Shown here: piece by piece, positions 57,101 through 64,000 of the stretch
How the letters are laid out: the number at the start of each line of letters is the position of its first letter
Numbering within the stretch: the first letter of the stretch is position 1
Assembly: GCF_014205225.1 (NCBI RefSeq)
Contig: NZ_JACHNB010000001.1
Coordinates: 8,723,501-8,787,500 of the forward strand
DNA length: 64,000 nucleotides
Direction: 5' to 3'
From: Actinoplanes octamycinicus
GTDB taxonomy: Bacteria > Actinomycetota > Actinomycetes > Mycobacteriales > Micromonosporaceae
The notes under the pieces: generated by a model
The model's database searches: none
What the model saw: only the letters and a program-made list of their open reading frames with translations
Told to the model about the DNA's origin: nothing
Made by a program: the position numbers and the translations under genes

Positions 57101-57603
57101 GAGGAGAGCGGCCCCTTCTCCGGCTCGCTCTCTCGCGCCGCCCCACCGCCGCGAGCCTGCGAAGATCCGGGCGCGACGTGCGACAACCCCGGCCCCGGCC
57201 CGAGCGGATGATGTTCCGCCGCCGACCGCGCCGCCGCCCCCGGCAACGGACTGGTCAACGGGTCGCCGGCCCACGGCGGCGCGCCCCCGGTCGTACCCTC
57301 AATCGGTGATCCCGCGGGCGGACTGCCCGGACCTTCCCCCGGGCCCGGTGGCCAGGCGGATCCGATGCCGGGCGGCGCGAAAGCCGGTCGGGTCGCGGCG
57401 ATCAGCCCGGAGGCTTCGGCGAGGCCGGCGGCGGCGAGCACCTCGGCGGCCGCCTGACCGGAGCGGCAGGGCAGTTCCTCGCCGCAGACCGGGCAGTGGC
57501 TGAGGCCTTCGCGCGGGCCCTCGCCCCCGGCGTGCGCCTCGAGCATCTCCCGTGCGGTGCGCGCCAGCACGCTTTCCGGTTTGACGTAGTTCGTCGGTGC
57601 CAC
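54124..57603 (-). CDS. Very long Gly/Pro/Ala-rich repeat protein with N-terminal zinc-ribbon-like region
   Basis: A 1159-residue product. Only the first about 60 residues look conserved: APTNYVKPESVLARTAREML, then a CPVCGEELPC motif that could bind zinc. The remaining about 1090 residues are low complexity in blocks: LRPWPPAEE/RSWPPAE repeats, GLGGPSGLAG, a collagen-like GxPGG block (MPGVPGGSMSGSPGG), GQPGIPGAPLGQ units and a C-terminal block of GLQAPDMGQ units. There is no signal peptide or TM helix, so a cytosolic disordered scaffold is likely. GTG 57603 has GGAG 4 nt upstream and begins the conserved part; the frame continues to 57744. The opposite strand is also open but carries no family signal. 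Confidence 0.7.
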   Translation of the reverse strand: MAPTNYVKPESVLARTAREMLEAHAGGEGPREGLSHCPVCGEELPCRSGQAAAEVLAAAGLAEASGLIAATRPAFAPPGIGSAWPPGPGEGPGSPPAGSPIEGTTGGAPPWAGDPLTSPLPGAAARSAAEHHPLGPGPGLSHVAPGSSQARGGGAARESEPEKGPLSSELPSWATEPTGTRPWVAGESWTESRLGGLPRANAAPAPAAGNNAGPGFPPVGGGVNGAPGAGGLTARAGRHGSSGESGTEAGELRAWPPGDEPVATGGGLGSGKRSEGAHAAPASPDASGRPDEGRDWPSAGLSSGPSAGPGSGPSAGPGSGPSAGSGSGLSAGLGSGLSGLGSGGGLKAWPPAEGGAEAGPSGSAPQGGVGSASGAAGGDSSGAGLRPWPPASEEAGAAPVRSWPPAERTETASGGLRPWPPAEEGPGAAVSGGAEAPMGLGGARLGGGSAGSDDASSDAGSLGRLGMGMLGGLAAASEDAGPGGLGGPSGLAGAAGLGGPTGSTGSIGTGGPGGPGGLGGLGGLAGVQEQGGPAGGAGTGALPWPPAELASPAQAVGPVSGVPPWATSAPTESPANPAWPAPGADAVPSPGPAPMSDAPGGSMPGVPGGALAGTPGGSMAGAPGGPMPGVPGGSMSGSPGGSAAGAPGGLMPGGPDGLMAGAPAEGAPGDGAPAPWAAPMGQPVGGGAPAAASGYSQQNSPLDAPRFTRSARPAGMPMAGGPAPMMPPGQPMTPGAGQPPMPQPGAQDMAAMGQPGAQGTPTGQPGVPNAPMGQPGIPGAPLGQAGLPGAPLGQAGVSGAPMGSAGGQVAPLGQPGASGTPSGQGSPMGQPGAGMSAGQLGGQGAPAGQPGAPAMPIGQAGGPGVAGGQGTGSMGHPGSPGAAAGPGGAGGDFLPSAAVMTGQMPAAGQQNPPLAPVPAGAAHPGLQPPDMGQARPGLQAPDMGQARPGLQAAGSGLAGPGLQAAGSGLAGPGLQAPGSGLAGPGLQAPGSGLAGSGLQAPDMGQARPGLQAPDMGQQSPGAPRSGLQAPDMGQHNPPTPGPGIVRSGLQPPDMGQHNPPSSGAAAPRSGLQAPDMGQHNPPTPGPGIVRSGLQPPDMGQHSPAAPVAESSGAPMDESNAPSGLPGRGAPSLAARPASLPSEDGPEDPASAPSGLPRRQ

Positions 57604-57844
57604 TGGTCTCCGCCCCCTGTCCGCGCGAGATTTCGCACGACCCGTCGTCCAGTTCACCCCGCCGGGTACCCCTAAAGGGCGGGTTTCCGCAGATCGGTGG
57701 GTTGCCGGCGGGAATTGCCCGGTATCGGGCGCGGGCTGCGTCACCGGTTGGTAAGGAGAAGAAGATCAGGATTTCACGATTCACTCACGGTGCATGGCCG
57801 AGTTCTCTCCGTAACATTGAAGAACATCCAGGAGGTGATCCCCC

Positions 57845-58366
57845 ATGGACGACACCGAGCTGCACCGCGAGCGGATCCTCCGGCACGTCAGTCCGATCAT
57901 CACCGGCCGGTTCGTCGGCTACCAGGCGTCCTACACGCGGGAGGTGAGCGTCGGGAGACCCCTGGCGATCTTCGTCTTCCTCACCGCCGGGATCGCCCAG
58001 CTGGTCGCCTCGCTGCTCCGGATGAGACCGGCCCGGCGCAGCCTCAAGGATCTGCGCAAGGGCCCGGAGTTCCTGGTCACCCCGGTCCGGCTGCGCGACG
58101 ATCTGGGGCAGACCTACGAGATCGAGATGCACGGCCAGCTGCCGCAGTCGGCGCTGCACCGCGGCGACCTGGTGCAGGTGCGCACCGAGCCGCAGCGGGA
58201 CCGGACCCTGCCGGTCAGGCTGACCCAGGTGGTGAACCTGACCACCATGCAGCCGCTCACCCCGCGGATCCCGACCCGCTGGTCGCATCTGGGCCCGGCG
58301 ATGCTGCTCCAGGCCGCGGCGGGCCTGGTGGTGGCCGGGGTGGTGCTGGCCGCACTGCTGCGCTGA
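57845..58366 (+). CDS. Small membrane protein of unknown function
   Basis: A 173-residue protein with two hydrophobic segments, about 39-58 (RPLAIFVFLTAGIAQLVASL) and 150-172 (AMLLQAAAGLVVAGVVLAAL). Between them is a soluble beta-rich region with FLVTPVRLRDDLGQTYEIEM. No family was recognised. The ribosome-binding site AGGAGGTGATC (57830-57840) is an almost perfect match to the 16S 3' end, the strongest in the window, so high translation is expected. A TAACAT -10-like box is at 57812-57817. Confidence 0.78.
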   Translation: MDDTELHRERILRHVSPIITGRFVGYQASYTREVSVGRPLAIFVFLTAGIAQLVASLLRMRPARRSLKDLRKGPEFLVTPVRLRDDLGQTYEIEMHGQLPQSALHRGDLVQVRTEPQRDRTLPVRLTQVVNLTTMQPLTPRIPTRWSHLGPAMLLQAAAGLVVAGVVLAALLR

Positions 58367-58556
58367 GCCGGCGCGTAAAGATCGGGAGGAACGGGTACCG
58401 GGGCGTCCATGTTCGACGCACCGTTCGCCATCACCCGCCAATGCTGCCCCGTCGAGTCGAGAACAGGCATAGACAGCGGTAATCATGGGTCCGGGGGGAC
58501 CGCTGCGACGATGCCCGTTCCCCCTCCGCGCTGACAGCTGGCGAAGGTGGTGCCTG

Positions 58557-60032
58557 GTGGGCGAGAAGGTCGAACAGACACAGTTTTCCCGGGAGGACCG
58601 GAGCCGGTACCGGCAGAAGGTCCGCCGCAGTCTCGACGTGTTCGCGACGATGTTGCGCGAGTCGCGCTTCGAGTTCGAGCGGCCGATGACCGGCATGGAG
58701 ATCGAGCTCAACCTGATCGACGGCAATGCCGACCCGGCGATGTGCAACGCCGAGGTGCTCGGCGCGATCGCCGATCCGGACTTCCAGACCGAGCTCGGCC
58801 AGTTCAACATCGAGATCAACCTGCCGCCCCGGCGGCTGGCCGGTGACGACTACGCCGACCTGGAGAAAGGCCTGCGGGCCAGCCTGAACCACGCCGAGCA
58901 CAAGGCCCGGACGGTCGGCGTGCACATGGTCACCGTGGGCATCCTGCCGACCCTGCGCCGCGAGCACCTGACCGGCGCGGCGCTCTCCGCGAACCCCCGG
59001 TACGCGCTGCTCAACGAGCAGATCTTCGCGGCCCGCGGTGAGGACCTCGACATCCGCATCGACGGCGTGGACCGGCTCGCGGTCACCACCGACAGCATCG
59101 CGCCCGAGGCGGCCTGCACCAGCACCCAGTTCCACCTGCAGGTCAGCCCGGCGCAGTTCGCGGCGTACTGGAACGCCTCCCAGGTGATCTCCGGGATCCA
59201 GGTGGCGCTGGGCGCGAACTCGCCGCTGCTGTTCGGCCGGGAGCTGTGGCGGGAGACCCGGATCCCGCTGTTCGAGCAGGCCACCGACACCCGCTCGGAG
59301 GAGATCCGGGCGCAGGGCGTGCGGCCCCGGGTGTGGTTCGGCGAGCGCTGGATCACCAGCGTCTTCGACCTGTTCGAGGAGAACGTCCGCTACTTCCCGG
59401 CGCTGCTGCCGATCTGCGAGGACGACGACCCGGCGGACATGCTGGAGCGCGGCGACATCCCGCCGCTCAGCGAGCTGCGCCTGCACAACGGGACGATCTA
59501 CCGGTGGAACCGGCCGATCTACGCGGTGGTCAGCGGCCGCCCGCACCTGCGCGTGGAGAACCGCGTGATGCCGGCCGGCCCGACGGTCGCCGACACCATC
59601 GCGAACGCGGCGTTCTACTACGGCCTGGTCCGCAGCCTGGCCGAGGCGGACCGCCCGATCTGGACCCAGCTGAGCTTCCGCGCCGCCGAGGAGAACTTCC
59701 ACACCTGCGCCCGGCACGGCATCGACGCCAGCGTCTTCTGGCCCGGCGTCGGCACGGTGCCGGTCACCGAGCTGGTGCTGCGCCGCCTGCTGCCCCAGGC
59801 GGCCGACGGCCTCGACCAGTGGGGCGTCTCACCGGCCCAGCGGGACCGCCTGCTCGGCATCATCGAGCAGCGCTGCCTGCGCCAGCAGAACGGCGCCTCC
59901 TGGCAGGTCGACACCCTGCACGAGCTGGAGAAGAAGGGGATGGACCGGCAGCGCGCGCTGCACGAGATGATGCGCCGCTACCTCCCGCTGATGCACGAGA
60001 ACGTCCCGGTCCACGAATGGGAAGTTTCTTAA
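58557..60032 (+). CDS. Glutamate-cysteine ligase family (GCS2) enzyme
   Basis: A 491-residue enzyme of the GCS2 gamma-glutamylcysteine ligase family, which joins Glu to the amine of Cys or a similar acceptor using ATP. Motifs: RPMTGMEIELNLID near 45, the Glu-rich strand LGQFNIEINLPP near 88, CTSTQFHLQVSP, ALGANSPLLFGRELWRETRI and LRVENRVMPAGPTVADT. It is longer than YbdK-type carboxylate-amine ligases. Because this organism makes mycothiol, glutathione synthesis is not the obvious role; an EgtA-like step or another gamma-glutamyl product is possible. The start is GTG 58557 after AAGGTGG. Confidence 0.88.
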   Translation: MGEKVEQTQFSREDRSRYRQKVRRSLDVFATMLRESRFEFERPMTGMEIELNLIDGNADPAMCNAEVLGAIADPDFQTELGQFNIEINLPPRRLAGDDYADLEKGLRASLNHAEHKARTVGVHMVTVGILPTLRREHLTGAALSANPRYALLNEQIFAARGEDLDIRIDGVDRLAVTTDSIAPEAACTSTQFHLQVSPAQFAAYWNASQVISGIQVALGANSPLLFGRELWRETRIPLFEQATDTRSEEIRAQGVRPRVWFGERWITSVFDLFEENVRYFPALLPICEDDDPADMLERGDIPPLSELRLHNGTIYRWNRPIYAVVSGRPHLRVENRVMPAGPTVADTIANAAFYYGLVRSLAEADRPIWTQLSFRAAEENFHTCARHGIDASVFWPGVGTVPVTELVLRRLLPQAADGLDQWGVSPAQRDRLLGIIEQRCLRQQNGASWQVDTLHELEKKGMDRQRALHEMMRRYLPLMHENVPVHEWEVS

Positions 60033-60217
60033 AAGACCCACATTTTGTACGCCTGGGCGGCCTCCCGTGGCTCCACGCGGGCGATGCGCGGCTCGAGACC
60101 GCCCGGCGACCGCCGGGCGGGCTCCGCTGCTCACCGTCACCCCCACCCCGGAGCAGGACCAAGGCCGTCCCGTGCTTCCCGGGGGCGGCCGGGCCCCTCG
60201 TTCCGAGGCGGCCCCGC

Positions 60218-60601
60218 TCACCCCCGCGCGATCGCCACCGTCACGCCGCCGTACACCCGCTTGGGCAGCACCAGCTCCCCGCCCGCACCCGCCGCGAGCA
60301 GCGCCGCCGCCTCCGCCACACTCGGCGTCCCGACCGCCGCGGCCACCACGTCGCTGGGCGCTCCGGGGACCGGCTGTGCCGCGAGTTCCGCCGCCGTGAA
60401 GGCGACCAGCCGCCACCCCCGCTCCCGCGCGAGCTCCTGCACCCCCGGCTCGGCCGCCCGCCGGTCCAGGGTCGCCAGCACGGTCCCGTCCAGCACCTCG
60501 ACCCCGGCCTCGGCCAGCGCCCCCTGCACCGCCGTCGCCAGGTCACCCGCCGAGGTCCCGGCGCGGGCCCCGACCCCGACCGCAAGCACCCCGGCCACCA
60601 T
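60218..60601 (-). CDS. Cobalamin biosynthesis protein, CbiG C-terminal / CobE type
   Basis: A 127-residue single-domain protein matching the CbiG C-terminal domain: AVGVGARAGTSAGDLATAVQ, GTVLATLDRRAAEPGVQELA, LVAFTAAELAAQPVPGAP and TPSVAEAAALLAAG. In aerobic pathways (CobE) it is associated with corrin ring assembly. It overlaps the cobB stop by 1 nt (TGATG) and ends the cobO-cobB-cobE-like operon. The 185 bp after it (60033-60217) shows no gene. Confidence 0.88.
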   Translation of the reverse strand: MVAGVLAVGVGARAGTSAGDLATAVQGALAEAGVEVLDGTVLATLDRRAAEPGVQELARERGWRLVAFTAAELAAQPVPGAPSDVVAAAVGTPSVAEAAALLAAGAGGELVLPKRVYGGVTVAIARG

Positions 60602-61956
60602 CACGCCGCCGCCGCGCGCACCAGCCGCTCCGCCATCCCCCGCCGCCCCGCCCAGTGCAGATGCAGGTAGGACGCGTGCACCCCGGGACCCGCGAACCCC
60701 TCCGGATCCGCGCCCCGCCACGCCCACGCCGCTCCCCCGGCCGGCGACAGCAGCAGCCCGGACCGGGGATGCACGGTGGTCCGGTGGAACTCGTGCCCGG
60801 TCACCCGGGTGCCGGCCGCCGCGAGCGGGCTGTCGGTCAGCGCGACCGCGTCCCGGTAGCCCAGGGTCAGCGACGGGGTCATCGCCGCCTCCGCGTCCAG
60901 CACCCCGCACATCGGGGCGCCGTCCAGGGTGCGGCACAGCCAGAGCAGGCCGGCGCACTCGGCGGCGATCGGGCGGCCGGCCACGGCCAGCTCCCGGACC
61001 GCCTCGCGCAGCGGCTCGTTGGCGGACAGCTCGGCGGCGTACACCTCGGGGAAGCCGCCACCCACCACCAGCGCACGGGCGCCGGCCGGCAGGGTGGTGT
61101 CGCGCAGCGGGTCCACCACGGCCACCTCGGCGCCGGCGCCGGTCAGCAGCTCGGCGGTTTCCGCGTACGCGAAGGAGAATGCCGGACCACCGGCGAGCGC
61201 GACGACCGGGCGGCCCGCAACCGGGGTCTCCGCCTCCGGGGTCCACGGCGTCGCCGCCAGCGGCGGCGCCGATCGGGCCACCGCCGCCACCGCGTCCAGG
61301 TCGACCGCGCCGGCGATCAGCGTGGCCAGCGCGTCCACCGAGGCGAGCGCCTCGGCCCGGCGTTCCGCGGCGGGCACCAGCCCGAGGTGCCGGGACGGCG
61401 CGGACACCGCGTCGGCCCGGCGCAGCGCGCCCAGCACCGGGGTGCCGACCTCCTCGCAGGCGTCCCGCAGGATCTGCTCGTGCCGGTCGGAGCCGACCCG
61501 GTTCAGGATCACCCCGGCCAGCCGCACCGTCCCGAAGCTGCGGAACCCGTGCACCACCGCGGCGATCGACCGGCCCTGCGCGGCGGCGTCGACGACCAGG
61601 ATCACCGGTGCCTGCAGCAGCTCGGCGACCTGCGCGGTGGAGCCGGTCTCGCCGGCCCCGGTCCGCCCGTCGTAAAGGCCCATCACGCCCTCGACGATCG
61701 CCAGTTCGGCGCCTTGTGAGCCGTGTGCGAAGAGCGGCCCGATCAGCTGCTCGCCGACCAGCACCGGGTCCAGGTTGCGGCCCGGCCGGCCGGCGGCCAG
61801 CGCGTGATAGCCCGGGTCGATGTAGTCCGGGCCGACCTTGAACGGCGCCACCGGCAGCCCGCGCCGGGCGAACGCGGCCAGCAGCCCGGTGGCCACGGTG
61901 GTCTTGCCGTGCCCGGACGCCGGCGCGGCGATCACCACCCGGGGAATCGTCACCAT
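60601..61956 (-). CDS. cobB: Cobyrinate/hydrogenobyrinate a,c-diamide synthase CobB
   Basis: A 451-residue ATP- and glutamine-dependent amidase that converts the a and c carboxylates of the corrin ring to amides. N-terminal P-loop: APASGHGKTTVATGLL. Then KVGPDYIDPGYH and VEGVMGLYDG. The C-terminal glutaminase domain (from about 235) has GGGFPEVYA, the nucleophile Cys in AAECAGLLWL and the His in GHEFHRTTV. ATG 61956 overlaps the cobO stop by 7 nt. Confidence 0.95.
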   Translation of the reverse strand: MVTIPRVVIAAPASGHGKTTVATGLLAAFARRGLPVAPFKVGPDYIDPGYHALAAGRPGRNLDPVLVGEQLIGPLFAHGSQGAELAIVEGVMGLYDGRTGAGETGSTAQVAELLQAPVILVVDAAAQGRSIAAVVHGFRSFGTVRLAGVILNRVGSDRHEQILRDACEEVGTPVLGALRRADAVSAPSRHLGLVPAAERRAEALASVDALATLIAGAVDLDAVAAVARSAPPLAATPWTPEAETPVAGRPVVALAGGPAFSFAYAETAELLTGAGAEVAVVDPLRDTTLPAGARALVVGGGFPEVYAAELSANEPLREAVRELAVAGRPIAAECAGLLWLCRTLDGAPMCGVLDAEAAMTPSLTLGYRDAVALTDSPLAAAGTRVTGHEFHRTTVHPRSGLLLSPAGGAAWAWRGADPEGFAGPGVHASYLHLHWAGRRGMAERLVRAAAA

Positions 61957-62549
61957 TCGATGCCCTGCTGCCCCTTGCGCCCGGCGTCCATCGGGTGCTT
62001 GACCTTGGTCATCTCGGTGACCAGGTCGGCCGCCGCGATCAGGTCCGGGTGCGCGTCCCGCCCGGTGATCACCACGTGCTGGGTGCCCGGTCGCTCGGCG
62101 AGCGTCCCGATCACGTCCGCGACGTCCACCCAGCCCCACTTCATCGGGTAGGTGAACTCGTCCAGCACGTAGAACTTGTAGGTCTCGGCGGCCAGGTCCC
62201 GCTTGATCTGCGCCCACCCCTCGGCCGCCTCGGCGGCGTGGTCCCGCTCGGTCCCGGCGCGCTGGATCCAGGACCAGCCCTCACCCATCTTGTGCCAGGT
62301 GACCGGCGTCCCGTTGACCCCGTCCAGGGCTTTCAGCGCGGTCTCCTCGCCGACCTTCCACTTCTGCGACTTGACGAACTGGAACACCCCGATCGGCCAC
62401 CCCGCGCTCCACGCCCGCAACGCCATCCCGAACGCGGCCGTCGACTTCCCCTTCCCCGGCCCGGTGTGCACGGCGAACACCGCCTGCCGCCGCCGCTGCC
62501 GCGTCGTCAGCCCGTCGTCGGGCACGGTGGTCACTTTCCCTTGCGGCAT
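61950..62549 (-). CDS. cobO: Corrinoid adenosyltransferase CobO
   Basis: A 199-residue CobA/CobO-type ATP:corrinoid adenosyltransferase that attaches the upper adenosyl ligand. P-loop VHTGPGKGKSTAAFGMALRA near 30, VFQFVKSQKWKVGEE, AEGWAQIKRDLA, LDEFTYPMKWGWVDV and GRDAHPDLIAAADLVTEM. Order and overlaps with cobB match Rv2849c-Rv2848c. The upstream gap holds a 57-bp palindrome and a 20-bp direct repeat. No cobalamin riboswitch elements are visible there. Confidence 0.96.
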   Translation of the reverse strand: MPQGKVTTVPDDGLTTRQRRRQAVFAVHTGPGKGKSTAAFGMALRAWSAGWPIGVFQFVKSQKWKVGEETALKALDGVNGTPVTWHKMGEGWSWIQRAGTERDHAAEAAEGWAQIKRDLAAETYKFYVLDEFTYPMKWGWVDVADVIGTLAERPGTQHVVITGRDAHPDLIAAADLVTEMTKVKHPMDAGRKGQQGIEW

Positions 62550-62620
62550 CTGGTCGCTCTCCCCTGCACATCAAAGATCCATTTTCGGTACGCGGTCCGC
62601 ACCCGGCCGGCCGCGTCTCT

Positions 62621-62703
62621 CCGCGAGCACCGCCGTGCCCTCCCCGAGCCCTTGCCGTACCAAGCCCGGCCGCCCGTCCCCCTCCGCGAGCACCGCCGTG
62701 CCC
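62621..62703. repeat. 20-bp direct repeat upstream of cobO
   Basis: CCGCGAGCACCGCCGTGCCC occurs at 62621-62640 and 62684-62703 with a 63-bp period, each copy preceded by CTCT or CCT. It lies between cobO and the long palindrome. Confidence 0.7.
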
Positions 62704-62726
62704 GAGGCCCAGCCGCGGTCCCGCCC

Positions 62727-62783
62727 CCGGCTGGTTGTCATGGGTGTCTCCGGGGCCCGGAGACACCCATGACAACCAGCCGG
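62727..62783. terminator. 57-bp perfect palindrome between the chelatase and cobO genes
   Basis: Arms of 28 bp (62727-62754 and 62756-62782/83) are perfectly complementary around one central base (62755). The inner part reads GGTTGTCATGGGTGTCTCCGG. It lies 32 bp after the chelatase subunit stop (62815, minus strand) and 178 bp before cobO, so a terminator for the former is the simplest reading. It is far longer than the other hairpins here and has almost no loop. Confidence 0.7.
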
Positions 62784-62814
62784 ACAACCGCGACGCGCGT
62801 CCCGGACCGTCCGG

Positions 62815-64000
62815 TCAGGCGGCTCGGCGGTAGGCGCGGTCGGCAGAGGCCGGGGCGGGCGCCGGACGCGCGTGGCCGGTGGCGGCTTCCAGCTGGTCCA
62901 GCGGCATCACGTCGGCCCGGAGGGCGGCGGCGAGCTTGCCGGCCAGGCCCAGGCGGATCGGGCCGGACTCGCAGTCGACGACGACCGTGGCCACGCCGGA
63001 CAGGGCCGGGGCCAGCAGCAGCGGGTCCGGGCCGCTGGTGGCGCGGCCGTCGGTGACCACGATCAGCAGTGGGCGGCGCCGGGGGTCGCGGCGGCGTTCG
63101 GTGGCGATGGTGCGGGCGGCGGCGCGCAGGCCGGCGGCGAGCGGGGTCCGGCCACCGGTGCGCAGGGCGGCCAGCCGCATCACGCCGACCTCGTGGCTGG
63201 ACGTCGGCGGCAGCACCACCTCGGCGTCCGCGCCCCGGAAGGTGATCATCCCGATCCGGTCGCGGCGCTGGTAGGCGTCCCGCAGCAGGGACAACACCGC
63301 GGTCTTGACCAGCGTCATCCGCTTGCGGGCGGCCATCGAGCCGGACGCGTCGACGACGAAGAGCACCAGGTTCGCCTCGCGGCCGACGTGGATCGCCTCG
63401 CGCAGGTCCCGCGGCTCGACCCGGAACGCTCCTCGCGCCGACACGAGCTCACGGCCCCGCGCCACCTCCCCGGTCCCCGGGACAGCACGGTCGCCACGGA
63501 CAGTAGCTCGGCCGGCGTCCAGGGCGCCGCGGTGCAGGGCGGCTCGGAGGGTGGCGGGCAGGTGCGGGGCGCCGGCGAGTTTGCCGAGCGGCTTGCGGGC
63601 GCCGACGACCCGGCCGCGGCGGGCGTAGGCCGGGGAACGTTTGCCGGTGTGGCCGCCGTCGCCGCGCGCGGTGATCCGGAGCGTGCGCGGGCGGAAGGCG
63701 GCGCCGGCCTGGGCGGGCGCGGCGGCCTGGCCACCGCCGCGCGGCGCGTCACCCGCCGGCGGCGGGTCGGCGGGCGTGGACGGCGAGGTGTCGGCGGGCG
63801 TCGCGTCGGCCTGCGGACTGCCGCCCGGGCCACCGGGCGGAGGACCACCGGCCGGGCCACCGGGGCCGCCGTCGGGACCACCGTCCGGCCCGCGATCCGG
63901 GCCGCCGGGACCGCCGTCCGGGTCGTCGTCCGGGTGCCGGTCGTCCGGCCCCTCGCCCGCGGCGTCGTCCCGGGACTGACCGGCGAGGTCCTCCCGGGCC
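62815..64000 (-). CDS. Magnesium-chelatase-like subunit D (VWA domain), N-terminus beyond the window
   Basis: The visible 395 codons are the C-terminal part. An acidic Pro/Gly/Asp-rich linker (about 63770-64000) is followed by a basic stretch (GGHTGKRSPAYARRGRVVG) and a von Willebrand A domain from about 63400 down, with MIDAS motif VDASGSMAARKR, then TFRGADAEVVL, LRTGGRTPLAAGLRAA and VVTDGRATSGPDP. This is the ChlD/BchD-type architecture (AAA+, linker, VWA). In cobalamin clusters such proteins (Rv2850c-like) are assigned to metal insertion. The frame stays open through the right edge, so the apparent start GTG 63465 is internal. Confidence 0.9.
   Translation of the reverse strand, partial: AREDLAGQSRDDAAGEGPDDRHPDDDPDGGPGGPDRGPDGGPDGGPGGPAGGPPPGGPGGSPQADATPADTSPSTPADPPPAGDAPRGGGQAAAPAQAGAAFRPRTLRITARGDGGHTGKRSPAYARRGRVVGARKPLGKLAGAPHLPATLRAALHRGALDAGRATVRGDRAVPGTGEVARGRELVSARGAFRVEPRDLREAIHVGREANLVLFVVDASGSMAARKRMTLVKTAVLSLLRDAYQRRDRIGMITFRGADAEVVLPPTSSHEVGVMRLAALRTGGRTPLAAGLRAAARTIATERRRDPRRRPLLIVVTDGRATSGPDPLLLAPALSGVATVVVDCESGPIRLGLAGKLAAALRADVMPLDQLEAATGHARPAPAPASADRAYRRAA

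Noticed and set aside
62550..62814. Cobalamin riboswitch upstream of cobO
   Set aside because: No B12-box-like consensus or expected fold was seen. The region holds a direct repeat and the long palindrome instead. A covariance-model search would settle it.

Overview
The window looks like part of the chromosome of a high-GC actinobacterium, most likely a member of the Micromonosporaceae such as Actinoplanes. This rests on the very GC-rich third codon positions, a mycothiol ligase gene (mshC), an F420-type oxidoreductase, SecA2, a WhiJ-like XRE/DUF397 pair, many NarL-type two-component genes and many promoters placed for leaderless transcripts. The genus is an inference from gene content. No rRNA, tRNA, CRISPR array, insertion sequence or prophage was seen.

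Left part (1-16.4 kb): a block resembling the mycobacterial Rv2118c-Rv2125 neighbourhood. It holds a tRNA m1A methyltransferase (TrmI), a site-2 protease, a RecB-like Fe-S nuclease and, further on, a PAC2 protein. Between them lie a response regulator, a DUF4097 protein with an RHH/HicB-like regulator, a HAD phosphatase, a zinc metallopeptidase lipoprotein, a MacB/FtsX-type ABC exporter and an ArsR/SRPBCC pair. From 2.6 to 6.9 kb there is an unusual concentration of tandem repeats, between genes and inside two conserved genes. One lies inside the receiver domain of the response regulator.

Middle part (16.9-37 kb): a DUF6232-type gene behind a structured leader; a WhiJ-like XRE/DUF397 pair; a GntR regulator; two NarL-type kinase/regulator pairs; TetR/GNAT; a cupin; a small secreted protein; mshC; the conserved cluster SCO1664-type/DUF3090/histidine phosphatase/LLM oxidoreductase; an aldo/keto reductase; an M20 hydrolase with an acidic partner; a hemerythrin protein and a LysR regulator.

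Right part (37-64 kb): a ClpC-like AAA+ unfoldase; a NYN/PIN-like protein with a long disordered N-terminus; a four-gene cassette at 41.8-46.4 kb; two convergent DUF72 genes; a DksA/TraR zinc-finger protein; a degenerate uridine-kinase-like protein with a winged-helix regulator; SecA2; a STAS-HATPase protein; an 1159-residue Gly/Pro/Ala-rich protein; a glutamate-cysteine ligase-family enzyme; and a cobalamin block (CbiG/CobE-type, cobB, cobO, chelatase VWA subunit) running off the right edge.

The best candidate for an undescribed system is the cassette at 41820-46436. It encodes two small helical proteins, a soluble FtsK/EccC-like protein that appears to have three ATPase modules with only the middle P-loop intact, and a coiled-coil membrane protein. 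The genes are tightly spaced behind one promoter. The layout resembles a type VII secretion motor with its membrane part on a separate chain, or a membrane-tethered DNA pump.
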